Assembly (NCBI GenBank): GCA_003666485.1
Contig: CP032931.1
Coordinates: 124,001 to 188,000 of the forward strand
Source: Levilactobacillus brevis
GTDB taxonomy: Bacteria > Bacillota > Bacilli > Lactobacillales > Lactobacillaceae
DNA length: 64,000 nucleotides
Direction of reading: 5' to 3'
In this document: positions 1-8,790 of the stretch, one piece after another
Numbering within the stretch: the stretch's first letter is position 1
Layout: each line of letters begins with the position of its first letter
Notes under the pieces: model-generated
Database searches by the model: none
Seen by the model: only the letters and a program-made list of their open reading frames with translations
What the model was told of the DNA's origin: nothing
Program-made: the position numbers and the translations under genes

Positions 1-1
1 A

Positions 2-553
2 CTGTTTCTGCGCAATGCCAGTCGACTGGCGACGTTGAAAGACAACCCGCGCGTGACCCTAATCGAAGGCGACATCACGGATTCCGCTGCAGTTTCAGCA
101 GCGATGGCTGGTCAAGACCTGGTCTTTGTGGCTGTGGTCGATCACGATAGTCAAAACCGGCTGACGAAAAATGTGATTGCGGGGATGCAGGCTAATCACG
201 TGGACCGCGTTCTGTTCACCAACGTCTTGGGCCTGTACGATGAGGTTCCCGGTGAATTTGGCCGCTGGAACTTGGAAATGATTGGCGCAGGGATGGCGCC
301 AGCACGGCAGTCCGACCAATTGTTGGCGGATTCCGGGTTGGACTACACCACGTTGCGATTGCCTTGGTTAAATGACCGCGACGTTAATTATACCGTTACC
401 ACCCGCAATCAGCCCTACGACGGCGTTTCGGGCTCACGGTCCAGTGTCGCCGACGTGGTCTTGCAGATCATTGCTGACCCAAGTCGCTACAGTCGTGATA
501 GTATTGGGATGGCAGATCCAACCACAGCGGGACAAAACCGGCCAGTCTACTAA
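2..553 (+). CDS. NmrA-like NAD(P)-binding protein, 5' end cut by window
   Basis: Atypical short-chain dehydrogenase of the NmrA/NAD(P)H-binding type. The reading frame is open to the left window edge, so the start and the N-terminal GxxGxxG loop lie outside. The visible part (about 183 residues) aligns with the two paralogues at 1140 and 8791: an acidic stretch ending in a GDITD-like motif, a GQDLVF strand, a VDRVLFTNVLGLY core and a C-terminal TTRNQP region. It ends 20 bp before the MerR gene, so the two are probably cotranscribed. The family includes redox-sensing regulators and quinone reductases; the substrate is unknown. Confidence 0.8.
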   Translation: MFLRNASRLATLKDNPRVTLIEGDITDSAAVSAAMAGQDLVFVAVVDHDSQNRLTKNVIAGMQANHVDRVLFTNVLGLYDEVPGEFGRWNLEMIGAGMAPARQSDQLLADSGLDYTTLRLPWLNDRDVNYTVTTRNQPYDGVSGSRSSVADVVLQIIADPSRYSRDSIGMADPTTAGQNRPVY

Positions 554-573
554 CAGTGAGGAGCTAAGACAAC

Positions 574-1011
574 ATGAACATTAAAGAAGCTAGCGAAAAA
601 ACGGGGGTCTCCTCCGCGGCCATTCGGTACTACGAAAAGGAATCCCTGATTCCCGCGATTGACCGGACCGCAGTGGGTAACCGCGACATCGATGACCGGA
701 TCATTCGCCGCATTCGCTTCGTCACGCAAATGCGGGCGGCGGGGATGAGCATTGAAAATCTCCGGCGGTACATTGAGCTGTTTGACGCCCAAGAGGACAA
801 TACCAAGGAACAAAAGGCGTTGTTAAAGGAACAACTGGCCGTCATGGAAGAAAAGCGCGACGACTTGCAGGCCGCCATTGACCATTTGAATTACAAACTC
901 AACCACTTCCATGACCATATGGAATCAACGGAAGCGGAACTGCGGGAACTGGAGCGCCAACACGCGGACAAGGTGGCCAAGGAAGACCCGGCAGACGAAG
1001 ATAACTTTTAG
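574..1011 (+). CDS. MerR family transcriptional regulator
   Basis: A 145-residue MerR-type activator/repressor. The N-terminal winged helix is clear (residues 1-70, with the GVSSAAIRYYEKESLIP signature), followed by a long dimerisation coiled coil (about 80-135). There is no obvious C-terminal drug-binding domain and no cysteine metal site, so it belongs to the small AdhR/YfmP-like group. It lies directly downstream of an NmrA-like gene. Five promoters in the next 9 kb have a 19-bp spacer with a dyad, as MerR proteins require, so this protein is the natural candidate for their control (inference). Confidence 0.9.
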   Translation: MNIKEASEKTGVSSAAIRYYEKESLIPAIDRTAVGNRDIDDRIIRRIRFVTQMRAAGMSIENLRRYIELFDAQEDNTKEQKALLKEQLAVMEEKRDDLQAAIDHLNYKLNHFHDHMESTEAELRELERQHADKVAKEDPADEDNF

Positions 1012-1082
1012 ACGATTAAGACCAATAATTATCCAATTAGCGATTTAGCCAATAGCTAGATTGCTTTTTATTTTATAAAAAT

Positions 1083-1113
1083 TTGCCTTCGAGTTGACTC
1101 GAAGGGGTAAGCT
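1083..1113 (+). promoter_or_regulatory. MerR-type promoter/operator 1
   Basis: TTGCCT (1083-1088) and TAAGCT (1108-1113) are separated by 19 bp. A perfect 9-bp dyad, CCTTCGAGT/ACTCGAAGG (1086-1105), fills the spacer. It precedes the NmrA-like gene at 1140. Confidence 0.75.
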
Positions 1114-1139
1114 GATCCTATCAGAAAAGGAGCGATGAC

Positions 1140-1775
1140 ATGAAAGTGTTAATTTTAGGTGCATATGGTCAGATTGCCCGCTTGGTGCGCCAGCGGTTGT
1201 TGGCGGAAACGGACGTGCAGTTGACCCTCTATTTGCGCCGTGCTAATCGGTTGCAAGACGTTGATGCCACGCGAGAAACGGTCATTGAAGGTGACGTGAA
1301 CGATTACGCCATGTTGAAGGCTGCCATGGCCGATCAAGACCTCGTGTTAGCCGACTTGGGTGGGACGTTTGAACCCATGGCGAAGAATATCGTGCGCGCC
1401 ATGGAAGAAACTGGCGTGCAACGCTTACTGTATATCACGGGATTGGGGTTGTACCACGAATTGCCAGCGAAGTTTGACGCCTGGCTGGAACGGTCGATCG
1501 GGCATGCCGTCATGGAAGACACGCGGCGAGCAGCCAAACTGATCGAAGACTCGCCGCTTAATTACACGATCATTCGTGCCGGCTACATGACCAATAAGGA
1601 TGAAATTGATTACGAGCTAACGGAGAAGGGCGAAACGTTCAAGGGCACCACGATCTCACGGAAGAGCATTGCCGATCTGATCGTGAAGATTGCTAATCAT
1701 CCTACCCTGCACAGCCATAGTAGTCTAGGCATTGCCAAGGCGGGTACGGATGGCGATACGCCGGTGTATGCCTAG
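1140..1775 (+). CDS. NmrA-like NAD(P)-binding oxidoreductase
   Basis: A 211-residue Rossmann protein. The N-terminus carries a GAYGQIARLVRQ nucleotide loop (residues 7-18), and a YITGLGLY segment near residue 100 replaces the classical SDR catalytic serine region. It has no YxxxK catalytic pair, as usual for NmrA/SDR_a5 proteins. It is a paralogue of the genes at 2 and 8791. It starts 27 bp after the -10 of MerR-type promoter 1, with an AAAGGAG ribosome site. Likely role: redox sensing or quinone/electrophile reduction; the substrate is unknown. Confidence 0.85.
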   Translation: MKVLILGAYGQIARLVRQRLLAETDVQLTLYLRRANRLQDVDATRETVIEGDVNDYAMLKAAMADQDLVLADLGGTFEPMAKNIVRAMEETGVQRLLYITGLGLYHELPAKFDAWLERSIGHAVMEDTRRAAKLIEDSPLNYTIIRAGYMTNKDEIDYELTEKGETFKGTTISRKSIADLIVKIANHPTLHSHSSLGIAKAGTDGDTPVYA

Positions 1776-1879
1776 TTAAAGTTGGCAAGGCGGGGACGGT
1801 GAGTCCGCCAGATGAATTTGCGAGAACAACTAAAACGACCACCCAACAAGAAGATCCTTGCTGAGTGGCCGTTTTTAAC

Positions 1880-2134
1880 TTAAGACTTCGGTGCTTTCGG
1901 ATGCGTGAACTTATGCTGGCGAAAGGCACAGAAACTGACGAACGAGAAAATGACGGCCAACGTTAGCGACCAGCCAAAGGCTCCCTGTGGTCGATTATAA
2001 GCGATGATGGGAATTAGCTTTAGTAAATGATGGTCCTGATAGGCCGTCATAAATAGTCCTATGGCGCTGCCCCACAACAAAATAGTGGCCCCGTAAATCC
2101 AGTAACGTAAGGCGAAACTCCGATTGTTTTTCAA
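1880..2134 (-). CDS. Small two-TM membrane protein
   Basis: An 84-residue hypothetical protein if started at TTG 2134. That codon sits 8 nt after a GAGGAGG ribosome site, whereas the longer in-frame ATG has none. Two hydrophobic segments are visible (about residues 9-30 and 50-72) with a basic C-terminus. Family not recognised. It converges with the NmrA-like gene at 1140. Confidence 0.6.
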   Translation of the reverse strand: MKNNRSFALRYWIYGATILLWGSAIGLFMTAYQDHHLLKLIPIIAYNRPQGAFGWSLTLAVIFSFVSFCAFRQHKFTHPKAPKS

Positions 2135-2269
2135 GTAAATCCCCTCCTCAATCAGTATACGATTAAGGGAAATTGCGCACAAGTTGTGGATGGCTTGTTG
2201 GGAAGATATTGCGGCAACCAGACCTTTCGTTCGGCCATCGAGATGTCGCTATATTTTTCAAAAAAGCGC

Positions 2270-2300
2270 TTGCCTTAAAGTCCACTTTAAGGTCTAAACT
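2270..2300 (+). promoter_or_regulatory. MerR-type promoter/operator 2
   Basis: TTGCCT (2270-2275), 19 bp, TAAACT (2295-2300). A perfect dyad, CCTTAAAGT/ACTTTAAGG (2273-2292), fills the spacer. It precedes the flavodoxin-alcohol dehydrogenase operon. Confidence 0.78.
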
Positions 2301-2332
2301 GAACGTATTGAATCGATAAAGGAGATCTGCAC

Positions 2333-2815
2333 ATGGCAACGAAAGTGTTAATCATTGCTTATTCATGGTCCGGCACCACGGCCAAACTGGCGACGGCGCT
2401 TCAGCGTGTGACTGGTGGTGACCGGGTGGACTTGACGGTCGCCGCGGGAACCTTTCCCAACGATATGTACGCCACGTCCGATGTGGCGAACCAGCAACTG
2501 GCGACGCATCAGTTACCAGCCTTAACCAATGCTGTTCCCGATGTTAGTGCCTATGACGTGTTGCTCGTGGGGGGTCCCGTTTGGTCGGCGAAGGTCTCGA
2601 CGCCGGTGCGATCATTCTTGCAGTCACTCTCGAATTTCTCGGGAATCGTCGCGCCGTTCTACACCGATGCCGGGACCCCCGGCGGTTATGAGAATGATTT
2701 TGCCAGCTTGGTCACCTCAGCCACTGTGGCGTCAGGTATTGGCCTGACATCAAGTGAGCTTCAAGGGGCCAATCAGCAACTGGCGAGTTGGTGGCAGCGT
2801 TTAACAACGAAGTAA
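2333..2815 (+). CDS. Flavodoxin family protein
   Basis: A 160-residue flavodoxin-like FMN protein. The phosphate-binding loop is SWSGTT (residues 11-16), and a GGPVWSAKVSTPVRSFL segment near residue 80 forms the second flavin loop. YTDAGTPGGYE near residue 115 fits the third. Acidic and cytosolic. It is cotranscribed with the alcohol dehydrogenase (15-bp gap) from MerR-type promoter 2. Likely a quinone/NAD(P)H-linked electron carrier or reductase in a stress response (inference). Confidence 0.85.
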   Translation: MATKVLIIAYSWSGTTAKLATALQRVTGGDRVDLTVAAGTFPNDMYATSDVANQQLATHQLPALTNAVPDVSAYDVLLVGGPVWSAKVSTPVRSFLQSLSNFSGIVAPFYTDAGTPGGYENDFASLVTSATVASGIGLTSSELQGANQQLASWWQRLTTK

Positions 2816-2830
2816 ATGGAGGAATTTTAA

Positions 2831-3874
2831 ATGAAAACAGCAGTATTTATCGAACCAGGCAAGGTGGAAGCTCAAGAATTACCTAAGCCAGCGGTCAAGA
2901 ACCCAACGGACGCCGTCTTAAAAATCGTACGGGCTTGCGTCTGTGGCTCCGACCTGTGGTGGTATCGCGGCATCAACGATCGGCAAAAGAATACGCCCGT
3001 CGGCCATGAAGCCATTGGCATCGTTGAAAGTGTCGGGTCCGCCGTCACCAACGTCCAACCGGGCGACTTTGTGATTGCGCCGTTTACCCACGGCTGTGGT
3101 CACTGTGCGGCTTGCCTAGCTGGCTTTGACGGTGATTGTGAAAATGCCCGGACCGATGACGAAATCGTCGGCTACCAAGGCGAATACTTACGCTTCAAGA
3201 ATGCCGACTGGGCCTTGGTCAAGGTGCCTGGTCAACCCAGTGATTACTCTGATGCCCAGTTGAACGACCTGTTAACGCTGGCTGACGTCATGGCGACTGG
3301 TTATCATGCTGCCGCTACGGCCGAAGTCAAGGCCGGCGACACGGTCGTGGTCATGGGCGATGGCGCCGTGGGCTTGTGTGGCGTGATTGCCGCCAAGCTT
3401 CGTGGGGCTAAGCGGATCATTGCGATGAGTCGTCACGCCGATCGCCAAGCCTTGGCCACCGAATTTGGCGCTACGGATATCGTTGCCGAACGGGGCGATG
3501 AAGCTGTTCAACGCGTGATGGACCTGACCAATGGTGCTGGTGCCGACGCCGTGTTGGAATGTGTCGGGACCGAACAATCCGTGGACACAGCCGTAAAGGT
3601 AGGTCGTCCGGGCGCCGTTGTGGGTCGCGTGGGTGTGCCACAGAAGGCCGAAATGAACACCAACAACCTGTTCTGGAAGAACATTGGTCTGCGGGGTGGC
3701 ATTGCTTCGGTCACGACTTATGACCGCGCCGTTCTGTTGGATGCTGTCTTGAAGGGTGAGATTCACCCGGGGAAGGTCTTCACACAACGATTTGATCTTG
3801 ATCACGTGCAAAATGCCTATGAAGCGATGGACAAACGTGAAGCTATTAAATCATTATTAGTTATTAGCGATTAA
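2831..3874 (+). CDS. Zinc-dependent alcohol dehydrogenase (MDR family)
   Basis: A 347-residue medium-chain dehydrogenase. Catalytic zinc ligands are Cys38 (CGSD) and His59-Glu60 (GHE). A structural zinc set is complete (Cys89, 92, 95, 103). The Rossmann loop GDGAVGLCG lies near residue 175, and the following strand ends AMSRH, which suggests NADP(H) rather than NAD. It is the second gene of the flavodoxin operon and is followed by a strong terminator. Expected reaction: reversible alcohol/aldehyde oxidoreduction, probably aldehyde detoxification in this context. Confidence 0.9.
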   Translation: MKTAVFIEPGKVEAQELPKPAVKNPTDAVLKIVRACVCGSDLWWYRGINDRQKNTPVGHEAIGIVESVGSAVTNVQPGDFVIAPFTHGCGHCAACLAGFDGDCENARTDDEIVGYQGEYLRFKNADWALVKVPGQPSDYSDAQLNDLLTLADVMATGYHAAATAEVKAGDTVVVMGDGAVGLCGVIAAKLRGAKRIIAMSRHADRQALATEFGATDIVAERGDEAVQRVMDLTNGAGADAVLECVGTEQSVDTAVKVGRPGAVVGRVGVPQKAEMNTNNLFWKNIGLRGGIASVTTYDRAVLLDAVLKGEIHPGKVFTQRFDLDHVQNAYEAMDKREAIKSLLVISD

Positions 3875-3894
3875 TTATTAATAATAGATATTGC

Positions 3895-3930
3895 AAAGGG
3901 CCACTGTGTTTTTTTACAGTGGCCCTTTTT
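3895..3930. terminator. Bidirectional intrinsic terminator
   Basis: Inverted repeat AAAGGGCCACTGT (3895-3907) / ACAGTGGCCCTTT (3916-3928), with T runs on both strands. It lies between two convergent genes. Confidence 0.85.
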
Positions 3931-3947
3931 ACTAACGAATGCCTCAA

Positions 3948-5756
3948 CTAATCTCGTAACATGATTAACCCCTTGGTCCCGCGGGAAGTCGCGACGTACC
4001 GGCGATTCGCGCCAGTTTCTGGGTCAGCGTAGTAGGCAGAATCCCAATCGGTGATGATTGCAAAATCAAACTCGAGGCCCTTGGCGACGGGAAGCGCCAT
4101 GATGTTGAGCCCTGGCTGAACCGTGTGGGTGCCGTTGCCAGTGATCAGGTGAGCCTGTGGCAGCTGTTGCGCTAAGCGGCTAGCAGCGCTGACGGTTGGC
4201 GTGAAGAGACCGACACTTTGCGTTGACTTGACCGGGAGTTGTTTGAGAAGGGTGGGCCAATCCGCTTGTTGACTCACTTGTGGCGGCGTCCCCGCCGCTT
4301 GCACAGCCTTAACTGTATCTTGCCAGTCCCCCGCATACTGGGCAAAGAACCGGGTAATTTCGCCGGTCGCCCGGTAGCTAGTGGTCAGGCGTAGGGTTGT
4401 GGTCTGACGCGACGGAAAGTAGGTGGCAATCGTGGGGGCCGTGCCCGTTAATCGCTGACGGTGATCCCCGACAATCGTGATTTCAGCGTTCGCAAATAAG
4501 GTGCTTAGAAATAGCCAAGCGTCAGCGTCATAGTCCTGAGCCTCATCGACAAATAGTGCGGCGGTGGTTGTTTGGCGATAGGCAGTGAAGTTGAGCAGAA
4601 GGTAGAGTTGGTCGTAGGGGGTGAGCACCGGCATTTTTAAATCTGTCGCCAAGTTGGGCCAGTCAAGCCATTGGCTGATATCCGCGGGACGTTTGCCAAC
4701 CGCGGACAGCCAGCGCCAAGCCCGTTGCATGCGCACCAGCCAGGGGTCGCGGTCGTTGGATTGGGCGTAAGCTTGGGAATCGAGACCGGCTGGTGTGAGG
4801 ACAAGGGGCTGTTGCAGGCGGGCAGCGAGTTGTTCGAGATGGTTATTGGCGGTGTCCAAGATGTCCAGACCGAAACGCTGGCCCCATGAGCGGACCAAAT
4901 GATGATAGGTACTGCTTAACGGTTCGGCCTCTCCCAGCGCGGGGAGCACGCCACGAATGTAGCGACTGAAGGCCACGTTGGGCGTTAAGATTAAGATGTC
5001 AGCTGGCGTCCAATCTGCGCGGTGGCGGTAAAGTTGATAGGCGACCCGTTGCAGGAGCACGGAAGTCTTACCGCTGCCGGCAACCCCATCAACAATGACA
5101 ATGGGATGCGTATTTTCACGGATGATGGCGTTTTGTTCCCGTTGAATGGTGGCGGTGATTTCTTGTAACCCGCCTCGCCGGTCACTGGTAAGGACGTCAA
5201 GGAGCAGGGGGTCGCCGATGGCCGTGTCGGTGTCGATGACCTGTTGTAAATGATCGTGATCAATGACGAATTGTTGGCGACCAAGGACGGTGACAGGAAT
5301 TTGGCGGCCGTTTGCCTGGTAGCTAGTGGCACCAGTACGATTAGCGTAGTAGGCGTCAGCTACCGGGGCGCGCCAATCGTAAATCAAATCGTTGGTGTCT
5401 TCGTCCGTATAGCCAACTTTTCCCAGATACAACTGTTCTGGCGCATCATCACCAAAGTCCAAAGTGAGCTTCGCAAAATAAGCCTGGGGAAGCAAGAGCT
5501 TGGCATGGGCTAACCGCGTGATGGCGGTGTCACGCCGGGCATTGAGCGTGTCGATCTGACGGTTATTACTCTCGATGCTGGCAAAGGTTTCAAGTTGATC
5601 GTTGAAAGTGCCTAGGTCTAAGTGTCCTTCACCAATTAACTGTTGTTTCATGGTGCGCGCTTCCTGCGTGAGACGGGTTAATTGATCGGTAAGCTGTGCA
5701 ATATCACCTGTTAGTTGTTGGTAAATCACCTGTAAATGTTGTGCTTCTGAATGCAT
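3948..5756 (-). CDS. HelD/UvrD-like superfamily 1 helicase
   Basis: A 602-residue SF1 ATPase. An N-terminal coiled coil (about 1-75) leads to a Walker A AGSGKTSVLLQRV near residue 227, a Walker B LFVDEAQD near 400, a GDHRQRLTG motif and a C-terminal YVATSRGTKGL motif VI. This arrangement matches HelD, which removes stalled RNA polymerase from DNA, or related UvrD-like proteins. It is shorter than Bacillus HelD (about 770 residues), so the RNAP-secondary-channel arms may be reduced. A GGAGGTGAT ribosome site precedes ATG 5756. Confidence 0.8.
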   Translation of the reverse strand: MHSEAQHLQVIYQQLTGDIAQLTDQLTRLTQEARTMKQQLIGEGHLDLGTFNDQLETFASIESNNRQIDTLNARRDTAITRLAHAKLLLPQAYFAKLTLDFGDDAPEQLYLGKVGYTDEDTNDLIYDWRAPVADAYYANRTGATSYQANGRQIPVTVLGRQQFVIDHDHLQQVIDTDTAIGDPLLLDVLTSDRRGGLQEITATIQREQNAIIRENTHPIVIVDGVAGSGKTSVLLQRVAYQLYRHRADWTPADILILTPNVAFSRYIRGVLPALGEAEPLSSTYHHLVRSWGQRFGLDILDTANNHLEQLAARLQQPLVLTPAGLDSQAYAQSNDRDPWLVRMQRAWRWLSAVGKRPADISQWLDWPNLATDLKMPVLTPYDQLYLLLNFTAYRQTTTAALFVDEAQDYDADAWLFLSTLFANAEITIVGDHRQRLTGTAPTIATYFPSRQTTTLRLTTSYRATGEITRFFAQYAGDWQDTVKAVQAAGTPPQVSQQADWPTLLKQLPVKSTQSVGLFTPTVSAASRLAQQLPQAHLITGNGTHTVQPGLNIMALPVAKGLEFDFAIITDWDSAYYADPETGANRRYVATSRGTKGLIMLRD

Positions 5757-5814
5757 CCAATCACCTCCGAGTTCTCTAGTCTACGCGCTTTAGCGGCAAT
5801 GACCAGTCTGTTTC

Positions 5815-5930
5815 TGAAGTGGTTGGCATGGTATAATAAATGTGGGGAAAGAGTCGGACGACTAACAAAATATGATTATTAATAATCAAGGCACAGGTTG
5901 ACTATAACTAGTTGAACTGTGCCTTAAAAA
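5815..5930 (+). ncRNA. Candidate small RNA transcription unit
   Basis: An extended -10 promoter (TGGTATAAT, ending 5836) is followed by a perfect 16-bp palindrome, TGATTATTAATAATCA (5873-5888). A hairpin with AAGGCACAG/CTGTGCCTT arms (5889-5926) and an A/T-rich tail comes next. No reading frame lies between. If transcribed it would give an RNA of about 85 nt. Prediction only; no similarity recognised. Confidence 0.3.
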
Positions 5931-6002
5931 TTAAAGTGTAAAATCATGTAGGAGCTGTTGCCGCAGAGTCGAATTGTTCACGATACGAGGGGTGAGATTG
6001 AA

Positions 6003-6410
6003 ATGGTGAAGAGCGCGTTGAAATACTTATTAGTCTTGCTTTACGGGATAATTCCAATGCTGGTTCTGCTTACTTGGAATACACGAAATCTTAAGAACGG
6101 TTGGCTAGTCCCCATAACGCCTTATATAGCTTGGGTATTTCTTAGCTGGTTATTATGTTATCCCTGGTTAAGGGGTAAACTAGGATTCTTGTTTATTAAG
6201 AATGATAAAAACAGAAGATTAACATCAAATGATATTTACGCGTATCCATTCCAATACACGCTAGGAAGCACGCGGAATATTGGCGAAATTTTTAGGCTGA
6301 ACTATATATTATTTAAGCATCTATTGATAAGTTTTTTACTAATACTGTTCGGTCCACTGATCATGGGCACGCTGCTTCTAATGACGTTGCTCAAAAGAAT
6401 AAGGTCGTAA
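6003..6410 (+). CDS. Hypothetical membrane protein
   Basis: A 135-residue protein with three predicted transmembrane segments (about 5-25, 34-55 and 108-130) and a basic cytoplasmic-type linker. ATG 6003 is chosen because GGGGTGAG lies 6 nt upstream. The longer TTG-started frame from 5958 has no ribosome site. Base composition is more AT-rich than the flanking genes, suggesting acquisition. Family not recognised. Confidence 0.5.
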   Translation: MVKSALKYLLVLLYGIIPMLVLLTWNTRNLKNGWLVPITPYIAWVFLSWLLCYPWLRGKLGFLFIKNDKNRRLTSNDIYAYPFQYTLGSTRNIGEIFRLNYILFKHLLISFLLILFGPLIMGTLLLMTLLKRIRS

Positions 6411-6737
6411 TTATTCTGTCGAGAGTTATTTATGCGGGGGTTAGGCCTCTTAATTTTCATGAGCATAAAAAGATTGTCAGATTACTGAGTGGAACTGTTA
6501 CTGTCCGACAAAAGCATTTAATGGCTTGATCGGACTTTTAACTTTCAGTTAATGAGCTAAATATTGCGGGTCTATTTCTTCGGCCGAACAAAGCCCCCAC
6601 TACTCTTACTAACGAAATTGGCAGGGAATTTGTGACCTTTTGTGGCCGAATTTAAGGCTTTCTTACAGAATTGTTGGCTTACCGCACAGTTGAAGATAAT
6701 AAAAAATACAGGATTACCTTGAGTATTTTCAATGGTT
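6411..6737. other. Non-coding stretch, nothing assigned
   Basis: About 330 bp without a supported gene, RNA or repeat. AT-rich towards the antitoxin promoter. Confidence 0.4.
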
Positions 6738-6767
6738 TGACGTCAGATGTATGTTAAAATGATGTCA
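6738..6767 (+). promoter_or_regulatory. Probable antitoxin autoregulatory operator
   Basis: The perfect palindrome TGACGTCA (6738-6745) is followed by near-copy TGATGTCA (6760-6767) 22 bp on, about two helical turns. A TAAAAT -10-like element lies between. The site is directly upstream of the RelB/DinJ gene. Paired palindromes are typical for ribbon-helix-helix autoregulation. Confidence 0.45.
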
Positions 6768-6783
6768 AAAGGAGGCGTTTCTA

Positions 6784-7080
6784 ATGAGCACAACACCGAC
6801 AACAATTCGTCTAGATGATGACCTACGTAAAGAATTAGATGTTCGTTTAAAAGCAGTTGGTATTAGTTTAAATACCTATGTCACAATGGCTGCGAAACAA
6901 TTGGTCATTCAAAATCGGATTCCTTTTGACGTTGTAGCGGCTGAAAAAGATGAACCTAATGAAGTCACTAAGCGGGCGATGGTACTAGCAGAGGCTAAGG
7001 ACTTAGGTTTGTTGGCCGAGGATTCACCGGTATTTTCAGACGTCGATCAAATGATGAACTTTCTAGAGCGTGGGGAGTAA
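6784..7080 (+). CDS. RelB/DinJ family antitoxin
   Basis: A 98-residue ribbon-helix-helix antitoxin. The N-terminus TTIRLDDDLRKELDV, with LNTYVTMAAKQLV helices (residues 5-45), is the DinJ signature. The acidic C-terminal half would wrap the toxin. An AGGAGG ribosome site lies upstream. The partner toxin immediately downstream is internally deleted, so this is probably an orphan antitoxin that could still autoregulate or neutralise related toxins. Confidence 0.85.
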   Translation: MSTTPTTIRLDDDLRKELDVRLKAVGISLNTYVTMAAKQLVIQNRIPFDVVAAEKDEPNEVTKRAMVLAEAKDLGLLAEDSPVFSDVDQMMNFLERGE

Positions 7081-7084
7081 ATAG

Positions 7085-7222
7085 ATGTATCTACTACGAT
7101 TTGAACCCCAATTTAAGAAGGATTACCAATTACTGAAAAAGAGTCATCCGGAATTTGTTTCTGAGTTACGGCAGGTGCGTATCGGAACGCATCAGGAGCT
7201 ATTTCATGGCGAATTAAAGTAG
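7085..7222 (+). pseudogene. YafQ/RelE-type toxin, internally deleted
   Basis: A 45-codon frame 4 bp after the antitoxin. Its first half (MYLLRFEPQFKKDYQLLKK) is the start of a YafQ-like mRNA interferase. Its end (VRIGTHQELF) is the typical C-terminus (RTGTHSxLF). About half of the usual 90 residues, including the central catalytic region, is missing, and the two parts are joined in frame. It should be inactive as a nuclease. Confidence 0.65.
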
Positions 7223-7252
7223 TGTCGTTACCATATAAAACCAAAGTTTCTT

Positions 7253-7286
7253 AACTCTCGACCAATCACCGGCCGAGAGTTTTTTC
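7253..7286 (+). terminator. Intrinsic terminator
   Basis: AACTCTCG/CGAGAGTT arms (7253-7260, 7274-7281) followed by T residues. It ends the antitoxin unit. Confidence 0.7.
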
Positions 7287-7306
7287 AATTATTTTAAAAT
7301 TCCCCC

Positions 7307-7337
7307 TTGCCTTGAAGCATGGATGAAGGTCTAAACT
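7307..7337 (+). promoter_or_regulatory. MerR-type promoter/operator 3
   Basis: TTGCCT (7307-7312), 19 bp, TAAACT (7332-7337). The dyad CCTTGAAGC/GATGAAGG is imperfect. It precedes the MFS gene. Confidence 0.65.
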
Positions 7338-7373
7338 CCTAATCATTCACTTAAAGACGAGGAGCAAATACAC

Positions 7374-8711
7374 ATGGCAAAGCAAAAACGATTTGACTGG
7401 ATTTTACTGGTCATCTTAATGAGTTACTTCATGATTCTCTTGGACAATTCAATCATCTTTACGGGGACGGTCAAAATCGCCCAGGATCTTCACCTGAACC
7501 AAGCGACATTGTCTTGGGTCAGTAGCGCCTATTCGCTGACGTTCGGCGGTTTTCTTTTGTTAGGTGGCCGCGCCGGTGACTTATTTGGCCGGCGGCGGGT
7601 CTTTCAGTTAGGGCTGATCATCTTTGGGCTGGGGTCGCTGATCGTCGGCCTAGCGGTAAATGCACCAATGATTATTGCGGCGCGCGCCTTTCAGGGAATT
7701 GGGTCAGCCATCCTGGCGCCCACGACGCTGGCCATTTTAATGGACACCTATGGAGGGGCCGAACGCACCAAGGCGATTGCGTATTACGGCGCCATGGCCG
7801 GCATCGGTGCCAGCGTGAGTCTGGTGATTGGTGGCGTCTTCGCCAGTCTATTGACCTGGCGAGTCGGCTTCTTCATCAATGTGCCGATCAGCATGTGGAT
7901 GTTCTACCTGGCCGTTAAGCACCTGAGCAAGGACAGCGGTCAGACTGGTAAATTGGATTGGGTGGGCACCCTCAGTTCCCTGATTGGGATGAGTGCGCTG
8001 GTCTACAGCATTGTCGGCGATTGGGCCCAGCTGCCAGCGCTGGTGATTGCCGTGCTCTTCTTGGCCGGTTTCATTTTCCAAGAGCACCGCACGGGCCAAC
8101 CGATCATGCCGCTGCGTTTATTCACAGACCGCGAGCGCATCGGTGCCTATATCGGCCGTTTCCTGTATCTGGGTGCCATGATGGGCTTTTGGTTCATCAC
8201 GCCCCAGCTGATGCAAAATCAACTTGGCTTTTCGGCCTTGATGGCGGGGGTGGCCTTCTTCCCACTGACCATCGTCAACTTTATCGTCGCCCTACAAGTG
8301 GCCCGGTTAACGGCGAAATGGGGGAACGGTGGCTTGCTAGTTGGTGGCATCGCGCTGACTGGGGCGGGGATGCTCTGGTTGAGCTTCTTCACGCCGGCAG
8401 TGGGGTACTGGTGGGGCATTGCCGCGCCAATGCTCGTGATTGGTTTGGGTCAAGGCCTGTCGCTGAGTCCCTTCACGGCGGCCGGAGTCGCCCACACGCA
8501 GGGCGCTGACGCTGGGGCCGCTTCCGGCGTGGTCAACGTGATGCACCAAATCGGTGGCTCCGTTGGGCTGGCCATCTTGGTGACCGTGCAGGATCTCTTC
8601 GGCGACCAAGTCGTGGGTTTCCAACACGCGATTTTAATGGGTGCCATCCTACTGGCTGTAGCTTTGGTCGCGGCGGCCTGCCTGATTGTACCAGGTGAAC
8701 GGCAAAAATAA
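7374..8711 (+). CDS. MFS multidrug exporter, DHA2 (EmrB/QacA) type
   Basis: A 445-residue polytopic membrane protein. The N-terminal MILLDNSIIFTGTVKIAQDL helix and GGRAGDLFGRRRVF motif A (about 60-73) are those of proton-driven drug exporters of the DHA2 group. It is short for 14 TM segments, so either 12 TM or compact loops. It is transcribed from MerR-type promoter 3, like the neighbouring redox genes, which suggests export of a toxic organic compound. Substrate unknown. Confidence 0.85.
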   Translation: MAKQKRFDWILLVILMSYFMILLDNSIIFTGTVKIAQDLHLNQATLSWVSSAYSLTFGGFLLLGGRAGDLFGRRRVFQLGLIIFGLGSLIVGLAVNAPMIIAARAFQGIGSAILAPTTLAILMDTYGGAERTKAIAYYGAMAGIGASVSLVIGGVFASLLTWRVGFFINVPISMWMFYLAVKHLSKDSGQTGKLDWVGTLSSLIGMSALVYSIVGDWAQLPALVIAVLFLAGFIFQEHRTGQPIMPLRLFTDRERIGAYIGRFLYLGAMMGFWFITPQLMQNQLGFSALMAGVAFFPLTIVNFIVALQVARLTAKWGNGGLLVGGIALTGAGMLWLSFFTPAVGYWWGIAAPMLVIGLGQGLSLSPFTAAGVAHTQGADAGAASGVVNVMHQIGGSVGLAILVTVQDLFGDQVVGFQHAILMGAILLAVALVAAACLIVPGERQK

Positions 8712-8725
8712 TTTCAGAAAAGGCC

Positions 8726-8756
8726 TTGCCTTGAAGTAACTGCAAGAGTCTATATT
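8726..8756 (+). promoter_or_regulatory. MerR-type promoter/operator 4
   Basis: TTGCCT (8726-8731), 19 bp, TATATT (8751-8756). The spacer begins TGAAGTAACTGCAAG, nearly the same as in operator 5. It precedes the NmrA-like gene at 8791. Confidence 0.7.
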
Positions 8757-8790
8757 AAGGGCATCAACAAATGAACTGGAGGAATTTATC

